Shown here piece after piece: positions 43,841 through 53,373 of a stretch of 64,000 bases of DNA (positions within the stretch are counted from its first letter, which is position 1; each line of letters begins with the position of its first letter). The notes beneath the pieces are model-generated. The model ran no database searches, was not told the origin of the DNA, and worked only from the letters and a program-made list of their open reading frames with translations. The translations under genes and the position numbers were made by a program. The DNA is from Treponema sp. (lineage in GTDB: Bacteria > Spirochaetota > Spirochaetia > Treponematales > Breznakiellaceae): positions 109-64,108 of the forward strand of contig WQRN01000001.1 of NCBI GenBank assembly GCA_009786715.1. The letters are read 5' to 3'.

Positions 43841-46455
43841 TTTTTTCCTCCGTGAATAAATTTAGGTTTAATAACAGTCAGCAATACCGGCATTGTTGTA
43901 AGGCTAACCAAAGTTGTTGACAGCATGCAAAGAGCGGTTAAAAGTCCGAACTCCGCCAGGATCTTAAATTGAGAAAATGCCAGAACGGCAAATCCTATCC
44001 CGACAGACATCGCGGTTGTGCAAATTGCTCTTCCGCACGCTAGAAATGTCCTTCGAAGAGCGCCTTGTTCGCCGGCTCTGAATTCACGTTTATAAAATTC
44101 AATAAAGTGAATAGCGTCGTCAATACCGATACAAACGGTAAGGCTTGCGATTAACGCGGTTCCAAGGTTCAGCTTAATACCAAAAACCCCCATAACCAAA
44201 AAGTTACATAAAACCGCCAAAATAAGCGGCACCGCGCTGATGGTTCCGGCAACGAATGATTTGTGGGCAATCGATACAATAATGAAAATCATTAAAATTG
44301 AAATAATAATGGAAATAATCTGCGAATTAAGAATCAAATCCGTAACAGCCATTTCCAGAGCGACGCCGCCTGAGATCAATATGCGCACATTTTTAGGAAA
44401 GTTTGCGCTGATATAACTGTTAATTATATCGATAACATCCTGGGTATCGCCTGAGCCTGTGGTGCGCAGCTGCATCATCATTCTAATCGCGGTCGGCTCG
44501 AAAGGATCATCCGAATAGCTCTGATCATCATTGCCGGCAAGCAGAACTAAATAATTGGCAATGAGCTTTTGCAGATCTTCAGGAGTTTTTTTGCCGTAAC
44601 GCGCGGGGTCTGAAGGGATTTCATAATATGCCATGCCGTCGTAATTTGTAAGGCGCTTTAATTCCAGAACAAGTTCATTGCCGCTTAAGTTCGGCGACAT
44701 ACCCGCGGTAATGTCCAAAAATCTCAGCAAGTCCGCCGCGCTGTATTGAGTCCAGACAGGGGAGGCGGCAGCTTCATTTACGGATGGCTGCGCGGATGCA
44801 TTGCCACCTCCAAAACTGTTAAAACCAAAAGAGCCGAAACCAAAATCATCATCACCGAAACCAAAGCCTGAAGTATCCGCGGCTGCTGACAGCGATAATC
44901 CATCCGGGCTTTGATCGATATTAAACACCTGATTAATGCGTTTTATTACATCGGTAAAACCCACCGCTTTCCCGACATTGGGAACATTGTGAGTTAAATA
45001 ATACGCAAGTCCGTCTACGGCTTTTAAAACATCAGGATGCAGGAGTTCTTCCGTAGTATCGGCCTGAATAATAACGCTTAAATCCTTGGAGCCGCCGAAA
45101 TATTCGCGGATAAAACGGTCTGAACGGCTGATGTCGGTTTCATTTTGAAAAAAATCAACAATCGAATTATCAACAACTATTTTAGAAATTCCGTATATCG
45201 AAATAATTATTATAAAAATGGTAGAGAAGAGCACAGTTTTCTTTTTTCTGGCGATACTCAAAAAAATGTTTGCGATTACATTGCTGATTTTATCGTTTTC
45301 AACCTGATTCTCGCTGTCATTCGCGCGCTGTTTGCCGGGTCCGCGAAGAAGAAGCATAGACGGAATAAACAATATTGTTAAAATAAAAACAGCGATAACG
45401 CCGATGCTTGTGTAATATCCAAACTCGCGCATCGGGACAATCGGGGTAAAACAGAAAGAAATAAAACCTGTTACAGTCGTAATCGCGGCAAGGAAAACCG
45501 GTTTAATCATTTTTCTCATTAGATCAAAAACAATTAAGCGGTGTTCTTCGGCTGACGGCATTTTTTCGCGGATGTCTTTTACATAATGGGTGATTACGTG
45601 AATGCCGTACGCGTGTCCGACAGCGACAAGAATTATCGGCATTATAGTTGTTATTGTAGAAAGTTTTACGCCGAACATAGCCGCCAATCCCACAGTCCAG
45701 ATAACGGAAATTATCGCGGTAGAAAGCGGAAGTATTACGAATATCAACCGCCTGAAAGAAAAGAAAAGAAGGCCCAATACTACAAGAATTGCCATTGGAA
45801 ACAGCAAGATGTTGTCGGCGATTATCGATTCGTTTATAACTGCGTTTATAACAGCCTGCCCCGCGAAGTAAACTTCCGCTTCGCCGTTAAATATTTCTTT
45901 GGCTATTTTACGGATATTCTTGTATGTACCTGCAACATCTGGACTGCTTGCATCAATGGTAAAAACATCCAGGGTGATAAGCAGCTGCGTGGCGCTGAGA
46001 TCGTCTGAAACAAGAGAGCCGCGGAATAAATCCCACGACGCTATTCTTCGTCTTAGTTCCGCGATTTCTTCAGGAGTTCCCGTGAAATTTTCATCAACTA
46101 AATCCGTGACAATTATACTCTCGCTGTCGCCTGTAATGTATTGAGTCGACATAATTGAATTGACGGATTTAACCAAATTAATATTTTCCGCCGCAACGGA
46201 GAATTCGCGTATTTTTTGTAAAAATTCACTTTCAAAAACAGTTTTGAAACGGCGCTGGAGCCCTACAAGAATTATTACCTGTCCGCCGAAGGTTTCATCA
46301 ATATAGTCAGAAACAATTTTGGCTTCGTTCTTTTCCGGTAAAAAACGAAGGTTATTATTATCCAGTTCTACACGGGGAAGCTGGATGCCCAAAAATAAGG
46401 TGACTGCCGCAATCAGGCCCACTATCAGAGCAGGCCGTTTGAATAGTTTTTCCAT
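43837..46455 (-). CDS. RND superfamily (MMPL/HAE3-type) exporter
   Basis: An 872-residue membrane protein with two similar halves, each with one N-terminal helix, a large periplasmic loop and five helices. GHAYGIHVITHYVKDIREKMPS and TVCIGIDDAIHFIEFYKREFR carry the Gly/Asp/His pattern of the MMPL and hopanoid/lipid-transporting branch. The second periplasmic loop (residues 528-550) carries an unusual Gly/Phe/Asp-rich insertion (FGFGDDDFGFGSFG). It is likely to export a lipid or lipophilic compound using the ion gradient. It heads an operon and is divergently transcribed from the TetR gene. Confidence 0.88.
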   Translation of the reverse strand: MEKLFKRPALIVGLIAAVTLFLGIQLPRVELDNNNLRFLPEKNEAKIVSDYIDETFGGQVIILVGLQRRFKTVFESEFLQKIREFSVAAENINLVKSVNSIMSTQYITGDSESIIVTDLVDENFTGTPEEIAELRRRIASWDLFRGSLVSDDLSATQLLITLDVFTIDASSPDVAGTYKNIRKIAKEIFNGEAEVYFAGQAVINAVINESIIADNILLFPMAILVVLGLLFFSFRRLIFVILPLSTAIISVIWTVGLAAMFGVKLSTITTIMPIILVAVGHAYGIHVITHYVKDIREKMPSAEEHRLIVFDLMRKMIKPVFLAAITTVTGFISFCFTPIVPMREFGYYTSIGVIAVFILTILFIPSMLLLRGPGKQRANDSENQVENDKISNVIANIFLSIARKKKTVLFSTIFIIIISIYGISKIVVDNSIVDFFQNETDISRSDRFIREYFGGSKDLSVIIQADTTEELLHPDVLKAVDGLAYYLTHNVPNVGKAVGFTDVIKRINQVFNIDQSPDGLSLSAAADTSGFGFGDDDFGFGSFGFNSFGGGNASAQPSVNEAAASPVWTQYSAADLLRFLDITAGMSPNLSGNELVLELKRLTNYDGMAYYEIPSDPARYGKKTPEDLQKLIANYLVLLAGNDDQSYSDDPFEPTAIRMMMQLRTTGSGDTQDVIDIINSYISANFPKNVRILISGGVALEMAVTDLILNSQIISIIISILMIFIIVSIAHKSFVAGTISAVPLILAVLCNFLVMGVFGIKLNLGTALIASLTVCIGIDDAIHFIEFYKREFRAGEQGALRRTFLACGRAICTTAMSVGIGFAVLAFSQFKILAEFGLLTALCMLSTTLVSLTTMPVLLTVIKPKFIHGGKK

Positions 46456-46520
46456 AACTAGGTTTCCCTCTTGATCTTTTATATAGATTAGACTACATAT
46501 ATTAATAAAAACAACATACA

Positions 46521-46571
46521 GTTCATTTAAAAATGAAATGAATTGAACAAAACAATGTGTTTTTGTATGAT
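46521..46571 (+). promoter_or_regulatory. Candidate promoter and operator of the TetR gene and RND operon
   Basis: TTGAAC (46543-46548), a 17-base spacer and TATGAT (46566-46571) form the TetR-gene promoter. The -35 overlaps an inverted sequence with arms GTTCA (46521-46525) and TGAAC (46544-46548), with the inner pair TTCATT/AATGAA (46522-46537). Position in the divergent gap suggests it is where the TetR protein binds. Confidence 0.5.
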
Positions 46572-46617
46572 TTGTGTTCTTTTTTGCAAAAATGTAAGGT
46601 TTAAAGGAGCGGAATTT

Positions 46618-47163
46618 ATGGAAAGAAAAGAAAACCGCAAAGTGCGTATGACAAGAATGGTCTTACAGGACAGCCTTATCGAACTTATGAAAACAAAACC
46701 CATTTTGAGCATTACAATCAAAGATATTTGCGAACTTGCGGACATGAGCCGCTCGACATTTTACGCTCATTACAGCGATCAATATGATCTTTTAAGGCAG
46801 ATTGAAAAAGAAACTCTTGCCTATTTTGAAGATATGCTGAATATGTATAAAGATAAAATCAATAAAAAAGATATTACACAAATGCTGGAAGGAATGTTAA
46901 CATACATCGCCAACAACAGCAACTCAATCCATGTTCTGTTAAGCGAGAACGGAGATTTGGATTTTCAAAAAAAAATTTTCCAGCAGTTTACAAATCATAA
47001 ACAGGTAACGAAATATTTCTCCGAGGACTACAAAGATAATGAAGCGTATTATTCTGTTTTTCTGATTCACGGCGCAATCGGGCTTGTTCAGCACTGGCTG
47101 AAAAGCAGTATGTCCATGCCTGTTCCGCAGCTTGCGAAAATGCTGATAAAATGGACAGAATGA
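46618..47163 (+). CDS. TetR/AcrR-family regulator
   Basis: A 181-residue DNA-binding protein. The N-terminal helix-turn-helix is ITIKDICELADMSRSTFYAHYSDQYDLLRQIE; the C-terminal domain is helical and resembles the DhaS-type regulators. The ATG at 46618 is chosen because of AAAGGAG eight bases upstream; a longer start at 46543 would add 25 unrelated residues. It faces the RND-LolA-barrel operon and probably represses it and itself. The ligand is unknown. Confidence 0.85.
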   Translation: MERKENRKVRMTRMVLQDSLIELMKTKPILSITIKDICELADMSRSTFYAHYSDQYDLLRQIEKETLAYFEDMLNMYKDKINKKDITQMLEGMLTYIANNSNSIHVLLSENGDLDFQKKIFQQFTNHKQVTKYFSEDYKDNEAYYSVFLIHGAIGLVQHWLKSSMSMPVPQLAKMLIKWTE

Positions 47164-47269
47164 TTCATAAATTCTCTTTAACACTCGTCAGGTTATAGGT
47201 ATTTATAACGCGTTATTAAAATTGCTTGAATCTTTTATTTTATAGTGTTATATTTAATCGAGCTGCATT

Positions 47270-50248
47270 ATGAGCGATATAATCAATTCAAAGAATGAAC
47301 TCTGTAAGGGCTGCAACCGGTGTGTCCGGGAATGTCCCATGGAAACGACTAATATTACCTATCAGGATGAGAATGGCAATATCAAGGTAAAAATAGATTA
47401 TGATAAATGCATTGTCTGCGGCAGATGTATCTCTGCCTGTAAACATGATGTAAGGTATTTTGTTGACGATATCGAAAGATTTTTTAATGATTTAAGAAAC
47501 GGCGTTCCCATTTCTCTTATCACGGCTCCTTCGATAAGAACAAATATTCCGCATTATAAAAGACTTTTTAAATACTTAAAAAATCTCGGCGTAAGATTAA
47601 TATACGACGTGTCTTTAGGCGCAGATATCTGCGTTTGGGCTCATACTAAATATTTTGAAGTAAACGGAAGAACTCAGATAATAACCCAGCCGTGCCCCGC
47701 GATTGTCTCTTACTGCGAATTGTACCGTCATGATTTAATTCCGCGCCTTTCTCCCATACACAGCCCTGCGGCGTGTATTTCCATTTACATGAAGAAGTAC
47801 AAAGGTATTACCGATTCTATTGCGATGCTTTCTCCTTGTATGGCAAAAACAAGAGAGATAAGGGATACAGGGCTTGCCCAGTACAATATCACATTTGAAT
47901 ACCTGCACAGGTATCTTGAAGGAAACCATATTACGCTCCCTGAGGAAGAAATACAATTTGATAACTATGAAAGCGGACTTGGTTCCATGTTTCCAATGCC
48001 GGGCGGATTAAAAGAAAATATCGAATTTTTTTTAGGAAGAGATCTTCATATAACAAAAGCGGAAGGTTTTTCCGTATACGAAAAATTGGACATATACTCG
48101 AAAACTCAGGATAAATTTCTTCCGGATATTTATGATGTTCTTAACTGCGAAGAAGGATGCAATATAGGTTCCGCCTATTCATCGGACAGAAATATTTTCG
48201 AAATAGATAAAATAATGAGCGATAAAAGAGGAAGAGTAACGCAGGAAAGCAAAAAAGAACACTACGATAATATGTATAAATTATACCAGACTACGCTTAA
48301 TCTGAATGATTTTTTGAGAGAATACAAGCCGAAAACAATCACTTTGCCGAATATTGGCGATGAAGACATAGACCGGGCCTTTGCTCTTCTCGGAAAAAAT
48401 ACTTATGAAAAGCAGAATGTAGACTGCGGTTCGTGCGGAAGCCAGACATGCCGCAATATGGCAAGAAAAATTGCGCTTAATGTAAATATTCCCGATAACT
48501 GTATTTTTAAATCGATAGAAAACGCGAAAAAGGAACATGATGATAATATCCGCACTCACGAACGTGAAAGGGGTTTAAGTTACGCGCAGGAAAAAAATGA
48601 GCTTCAGCTTACAATGTTAAACGCGGTAGTTAAGGCGACAAAAATCGGTTTATGGGATGTGACAATTATAAATAATGATCCCATGAATCCTGGAAATGTA
48701 TTTACATGGTCTGATGAGTTCAGAGTCATGCTTGGGTATACAAATATATACGATTTTCCTAACACTTTTGGAAGCTGGGACGACAAATTGCATCCCGATG
48801 ATAAGGCGGACGCTCATCAAGCCATTTACTCCCATTTAAGAGACCTGGATGGAAAAACTCCCTATGATGTGGAATACCGTCTCCTTAACAGGAACGGCGA
48901 ATATCTGTATTTCCGCGCATGCGGAGAATCTATCCGCGACAAGGATGGAAACGCAATCCGCATTGCCGGCGCTATAATGGATATAACTGAATCCAAAAAA
49001 GTTTTATTAAATACCGAAAAGCAGAGAAAGGAAGCCGAAGAGGCAAGCAAAGCAAAAACAAACTTCCTGAGCAATATGAGCCATGAAATTCGAACGCCGC
49101 TGAACGCCATTATAGGAATGACAACAATCGGAAAACAGGCAGCGAATATGGAAAAAAAGGACAATGCCTTTTTTAAGATTGAAGGAGCGTCAAAACACCT
49201 TTTAGGCGTAATAAATGACATTCTGGATATGTCAAAAATTGAAGCAAACAAACTTGAGCTGTCTCCTGTAAGTTTTGTGTATGAAGAAATGCTGCAGAAA
49301 ATTGCGGACATTGTAACTCCGCGAATAGATGAAAAACAGTTAATTTTTATTATAAACATTGATGAAAATGTTCCGCGGGTGTTAATCGGAGACGATCAAA
49401 GGCTTTCGCAGGTTATTACCAATCTTTTATCAAACGCCGTAAAATTTACACCTAACGAAGGTACCATTCAGCTTGACACCCGTATTTTATCAGAGTCTAA
49501 CGGCGTGTGCCGCGCGGAAATCAGCGTGAAAGACACCGGAATCGGCATAACGGAAGAGCAGAAATCCCGTTTGTTTGAATCTTTCGAACAGGCTGACGCC
49601 GGAACATCGCGTAATTTCGGCGGCACAGGGCTTGGTCTTACAATTTCCAAACGTATAGCGGAATTGATGGACGGAAGCATTCATGTAGAATCAGTACCCG
49701 GAAAGGGAGCAAAGTTTGTATTAAACGTATTATTAAAAAGAGGCGAAGATACAGGCGGCAATAAAGAGGATGATATAAAAACATATGGTGATTATCCTGA
49801 AACTTTCAGCGGAAAAACGGTTCTCCTTGCGGAAGATGTGGAGATAAACCGCGAGATAGTCTTGTCTCTGCTTGAACCCGCGCATCTTAACATTGAATGC
49901 GCCGAAAACGGAGCGATAGCTGTAAAAATGTTCTGCGAATCGCCTGATAAATACGATTTGATTTTTATGGACATCCAGATGCCCGAAATGGACGGATATC
50001 AAGCGACAGAAAAAATAAGAGAATTTGAAAATAAATTGATTGGAACCAACTCCGAGAGTTTCGCGGAAGGTGAAACCGAAAACCAGCCAAATGCCGGCAG
50101 TTTGCATAAGCAAATACCGATTGTAGCGATGACCGCAAACGTCTTCCGGGAAGATGTTGAAAAATGCTTTGCCGCCGGCATGAACGGCCATATCAGAAAG
50201 CCAATAGATATTAACGAACTTATAGAGTTAATGAAGCAGTATTTGTAG
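47270..50248 (+). CDS. [FeFe]-hydrogenase-like sensor hybrid histidine kinase
   Basis: A 992-residue soluble protein. Order: two 4Fe-4S ferredoxin motifs (CKGCNRCVRECP; CIVCGRCISAC), an H-cluster-type domain to about residue 330, a further 4Fe-4S motif (CGSCGSQTC, later Cys) near 385-410, a PAS domain (465-585), HisKA (His605 in MSHEIRTP), an ATPase domain (GDDQRLSQVITNLL, DTGIGI, GGTGLGL) and a receiver domain with Asp901 in MDIQMPEMDG. In the H-domain Cys142 (TQPCP), Cys190 (SPCMAK) and Cys293/Cys297 (CEEGC) align with the four H-cluster cysteines. The catalytic proton-relay cysteine is Pro141. This suggests sensing of H2 or redox rather than catalysis. No membrane helix and no separate output protein nearby. 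Confidence 0.85.
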   Translation: MSDIINSKNELCKGCNRCVRECPMETTNITYQDENGNIKVKIDYDKCIVCGRCISACKHDVRYFVDDIERFFNDLRNGVPISLITAPSIRTNIPHYKRLFKYLKNLGVRLIYDVSLGADICVWAHTKYFEVNGRTQIITQPCPAIVSYCELYRHDLIPRLSPIHSPAACISIYMKKYKGITDSIAMLSPCMAKTREIRDTGLAQYNITFEYLHRYLEGNHITLPEEEIQFDNYESGLGSMFPMPGGLKENIEFFLGRDLHITKAEGFSVYEKLDIYSKTQDKFLPDIYDVLNCEEGCNIGSAYSSDRNIFEIDKIMSDKRGRVTQESKKEHYDNMYKLYQTTLNLNDFLREYKPKTITLPNIGDEDIDRAFALLGKNTYEKQNVDCGSCGSQTCRNMARKIALNVNIPDNCIFKSIENAKKEHDDNIRTHERERGLSYAQEKNELQLTMLNAVVKATKIGLWDVTIINNDPMNPGNVFTWSDEFRVMLGYTNIYDFPNTFGSWDDKLHPDDKADAHQAIYSHLRDLDGKTPYDVEYRLLNRNGEYLYFRACGESIRDKDGNAIRIAGAIMDITESKKVLLNTEKQRKEAEEASKAKTNFLSNMSHEIRTPLNAIIGMTTIGKQAANMEKKDNAFFKIEGASKHLLGVINDILDMSKIEANKLELSPVSFVYEEMLQKIADIVTPRIDEKQLIFIINIDENVPRVLIGDDQRLSQVITNLLSNAVKFTPNEGTIQLDTRILSESNGVCRAEISVKDTGIGITEEQKSRLFESFEQADAGTSRNFGGTGLGLTISKRIAELMDGSIHVESVPGKGAKFVLNVLLKRGEDTGGNKEDDIKTYGDYPETFSGKTVLLAEDVEINREIVLSLLEPAHLNIECAENGAIAVKMFCESPDKYDLIFMDIQMPEMDGYQATEKIREFENKLIGTNSESFAEGETENQPNAGSLHKQIPIVAMTANVFREDVEKCFAAGMNGHIRKPIDINELIELMKQYL

Positions 50249-50338
50249 CCGTTTGCCTGTCAATTTTATTCCATGAAAAGCGATATCTTGAAAAATTCTG
50301 TTAAATACGGTATTATAAAAACCATGGAGAATAAAAAT

Positions 50339-51001
50339 ATGAATAATAAATTGATAAAGATTCTTATTGCGGTTTGCATTCTTTTATTAACGTATTCCTG
50401 CGCGGCAGGCCCTAAAATAAAAATTGTTGAACTTGAAAACAAGGGAACAATAATGAATTTGGCGACTCCAAATTGGGTTAAACTGTATGTAGCAAACGGC
50501 GTAGCTCCTCTGCATAAACTTCCTGAATTCAAAAATAAATACTGCGTTGTCGGCGAAGAAACCGGCGTAAACAGGCAGTTTATTACCGCATGGGCGGATA
50601 ATGCAAGCGCCCAGCAGAGAATAGGGCAGATGGTGAGAACAAATATCGCAAGCCGTTATGAAGCATCCGTTACAGGCAATTCAGAATTGGGAGCGAATAA
50701 TGCTTCACAGTATAAACAGGAAATAGACAATTTATTAACCGCCGTGGTAAATGTAAGTTATTCAGGCGCTCAGAGAGAAGCCGACTGGTGGAGCCTGCGG
50801 CGAAGATATGATCCGGATGAAAAGGATGTTTTTACGGATGAATATACAGCATGGGTTTTATATACAATTCCAAGGGAAGAAATGAACCGTCAGATTGCGT
50901 TTGCTCTTGAAACAAGCGTGTCCAAGGATTCTGCGCTTTACGATATAACAATAGCTCTTGCAAGGGACATTTTGCAGCAGGGTTATGATAAAGGCGAATA
51001 G
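50339..51001 (+). CDS. Lipoprotein of unknown function, possibly LPP20-like
   Basis: A 220-residue protein. The N-terminus is a signal peptide (LIKILIAVCILLLTYSC) with the cysteine of a spirochaete-style lipobox at Cys21. The central part, with AWADNASAQQRIGQMVRTNIAS and repeats of Ala, recalls the LPP20 family, but the resemblance is weak. The start at ATG 50339 is chosen: GGAGA lies eight bases upstream, and a longer frame from 50273 lacks a site. It sits between the two sensor kinases, possibly as a linked periplasmic factor. Confidence 0.55.
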   Translation: MNNKLIKILIAVCILLLTYSCAAGPKIKIVELENKGTIMNLATPNWVKLYVANGVAPLHKLPEFKNKYCVVGEETGVNRQFITAWADNASAQQRIGQMVRTNIASRYEASVTGNSELGANNASQYKQEIDNLLTAVVNVSYSGAQREADWWSLRRRYDPDEKDVFTDEYTAWVLYTIPREEMNRQIAFALETSVSKDSALYDITIALARDILQQGYDKGE

Positions 51002-51072
51002 CAGAACCCGTCCGCTCACCCAAGTCCTTCGAACAGGCTTGTGAACGCTAAAGTTGCCGCTGTTCGCTATTC
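50996..51072. repeat. 77-base inverted-repeat element after the lipoprotein gene
   Basis: Arms GAATAGCAGAAC (50996-51007) and GTTCGCTATTC (51062-51072) differ by one bulged base. Between them lies CTTCGAACAGGCTTGTGAACG, which recalls REP-like extragenic elements. The lipoprotein stop codon is in the left arm. The rest of 51073-51227 shows no gene, only the ribosome site of the next gene (GGAG). Confidence 0.4.
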
Positions 51073-51227
51073 AAATTTAGCTGATAACAGCAAATTAAGG
51101 CAGAAAAGATTTGACGCGGCAAAATAATTATCGGTAATAAACAAAAATAAACGTAAGATAATCAAAATTTCCCCGTAAAAACATTCGCCGCTATTGCCGT
51201 ATTTTCCTATATTAAAGACGGAGAATA

Positions 51228-53369
51228 ATGAAAATGGCGAAAATTTATACATTTTTTAATAAAATCTGGAGATCCATTTACGCGCAATTGGCTTTTACAT
51301 CTGTAATTTTCATTCCAATAATTCTTTTAAGTTATTTGTTTACAAGGAATCTGGTTTATGAATATATTGTGAACCGCACCGATAACATTGTAAATTTTGA
51401 AAGAATGAAAATTGAGGCTGACCTTACTGAGCCCAGCACAGCCCTTGGTATTTTTTCGGAAAGTGTGCGTAACATGATGATCAACGGAGATGAATACGCC
51501 AGATTAGCGCGTTTTTTTGATGTACAATCCGAATATCTGAAAAATAAATCGGAAAACGGATTTTTCGGTTATAATGGTTTTTACGGATACTTTGAATCGA
51601 TAAAAAACAATCCTCCGTTTATTTGCGGCACGCAATGGCATGTGCCGGCCGGTTATAATATAAGTGAACGCCCGTGGTATAAAGCCGCTTTGGAATCGAA
51701 CGGCGATATACGCGAATCGTACCCTTACACGGACGGAGCGACAGGGCAAATCATTATAACCTTTGTGCGGACAGTTTACGATGACTATGGAAATATGCTT
51801 GGTATCGTATGTCTGGATGTCTATATCGATGACATAATTAATTATATTATCGAAACGGCTCTTGCGCAAAACGGCTACGGCGTTCTTTTCAGTCAGGAAC
51901 TTACAATTCTTGCGCATCCTTATGAGCCGTATATTGGGAAAAAAATAGGCGATCCTGAATTAACATTTAATCAATTTGAAAATGAACTTATGAACGGAAA
52001 GGAAATTTTCGAGAAAGAATTTGTCACTTTCGATAATAAAAACTCAATCGCGTTTATAAAAAAGCTGTCTAACGGCTGGTATCTGGGTCTTATAACGCCG
52101 AAAGAGCCTTTCTACAGGGAAATTCGCAATATGACTTTATATATGACATTAATAAGCGGAGTTTTAGTCGCGGCGCTTCTTCTCATCCTGATCAAGTTAA
52201 ACGCCGCAAAAAAGAAATCCGAGATGGAAAGCAGATATAAAAGCATTTTTCTCGCGAATATGAGCCATGAAATGCGCACTCCCATGAACGCGATTATCGG
52301 AATGTCAATGATCGCCAAAACGACAGACGATGTTGCGCTGAAAGACTATTCACTTAAAAAGATAGATGACGCGTCTGTGCATCTTTTAGGCGTAATAAAT
52401 GATATTCTTGATATGTCTAAAATTGAAGCGAACAAGTTTGAATTATCCAACGATGAATTCAATTTCAGAAAGATGATTCATAACGCCGTAAATATTGTTA
52501 ATTTCCGCATAGATGAAAAACAGCATAATTTTATATTAAGTATTAACGATGATATCCCTGAAACGCTGATAGGCGACGATCAAAGGCTTACCCAGGTTAT
52601 TACAAATCTTCTTGGCAACGCGGTTAAATTTACAGACGATAAAGGGCTGATAAGTCTTTCTTCAACGCTATTATATGAAAATAACAGCGGGTGCGCTATT
52701 AAAATATCCGTTAAAGATACGGGAATTGGAATAAGCCGTGAAAATCAGACAAAACTTTTTAAAAGTTTTCAGCAGGCGGATTCTAATACAAACCGGAAAT
52801 ACGGCGGAACAGGACTTGGTCTTGCAATATGCAGGAACATTATAGAAATGATGGGAGGGGAGATCTCCGTTGAATCGGAGCCGGGAATAGGATCAATTTT
52901 TAATATTATTATTACATTGAAAAGAGGGCATAAAAACGCTGAGAATAATTCAAACAATGAAATCGATTTAAATGAATATTCAGGCATTTTTAAAGGACGA
53001 TGTATTTTGTTAGCCGAAGATGTGGAAATAAACCGGGAAATAATTACAACTTTGCTTAAACCTACAATGGCTGTTATTGACTGTGTTGAAAACGGTTTGC
53101 AGGCAGTTGAACAATTCAGCCTGAATCCTGAAAAATACGATTTAATTCTTATGGATTTGCAAATGCCTGAGATGGACGGCTATGACGCGGCTTTAAAGAT
53201 CAGGAATTCCTGGCATCCGAACGGTAAAATGATACCCATTATCGCTTTATCCGCGAATGTGTTCCGCGAAGACATCGAAAAATGCTATAAAACCGGAATG
53301 AACGGTCATATCGGAAAACCTGTAAACATTGAAGATATAATAAACAAATTAAAAATATACCTGAATTGA
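51228..53369 (+). CDS. Membrane hybrid histidine kinase with Cache-type sensor domain
   Basis: A 713-residue protein. Membrane helices near residues 17-38 and 303-323 flank an extracytoplasmic double-Cache-type domain (NISERPWYKAALESNGDIRESYPYTDGATGQI) that usually binds small ligands such as amino acids or carboxylates. HisKA carries His347 (MSHEMRTP), the ATPase domain has GDDQRLTQVITNLLGNAVKF and GGTGLGL, and the receiver phospho-acceptor is Asp643 (MDLQMPEMDG). The kinase-receiver module is closely similar to that of the hydrogenase-like kinase upstream, so the two are probable paralogues with swapped sensors. Confidence 0.9.
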   Translation: MKMAKIYTFFNKIWRSIYAQLAFTSVIFIPIILLSYLFTRNLVYEYIVNRTDNIVNFERMKIEADLTEPSTALGIFSESVRNMMINGDEYARLARFFDVQSEYLKNKSENGFFGYNGFYGYFESIKNNPPFICGTQWHVPAGYNISERPWYKAALESNGDIRESYPYTDGATGQIIITFVRTVYDDYGNMLGIVCLDVYIDDIINYIIETALAQNGYGVLFSQELTILAHPYEPYIGKKIGDPELTFNQFENELMNGKEIFEKEFVTFDNKNSIAFIKKLSNGWYLGLITPKEPFYREIRNMTLYMTLISGVLVAALLLILIKLNAAKKKSEMESRYKSIFLANMSHEMRTPMNAIIGMSMIAKTTDDVALKDYSLKKIDDASVHLLGVINDILDMSKIEANKFELSNDEFNFRKMIHNAVNIVNFRIDEKQHNFILSINDDIPETLIGDDQRLTQVITNLLGNAVKFTDDKGLISLSSTLLYENNSGCAIKISVKDTGIGISRENQTKLFKSFQQADSNTNRKYGGTGLGLAICRNIIEMMGGEISVESEPGIGSIFNIIITLKRGHKNAENNSNNEIDLNEYSGIFKGRCILLAEDVEINREIITTLLKPTMAVIDCVENGLQAVEQFSLNPEKYDLILMDLQMPEMDGYDAALKIRNSWHPNGKMIPIIALSANVFREDIEKCYKTGMNGHIGKPVNIEDIINKLKIYLN

Positions 53370-53373
53370 AAAA

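Noticed and set aside
46456..46520. A classical sigma-70 promoter for the RND operon on the minus strand
   Set aside because: Several A+T-rich hexamers fit poorly, and no -35/-10 pair with good spacing could be chosen.
46543..46617. A 25-residue longer start for the TetR protein
   Set aside because: The ATG at 46618 has a strong AAAGGAG site, while the longer start lies on the promoter's -35 box.
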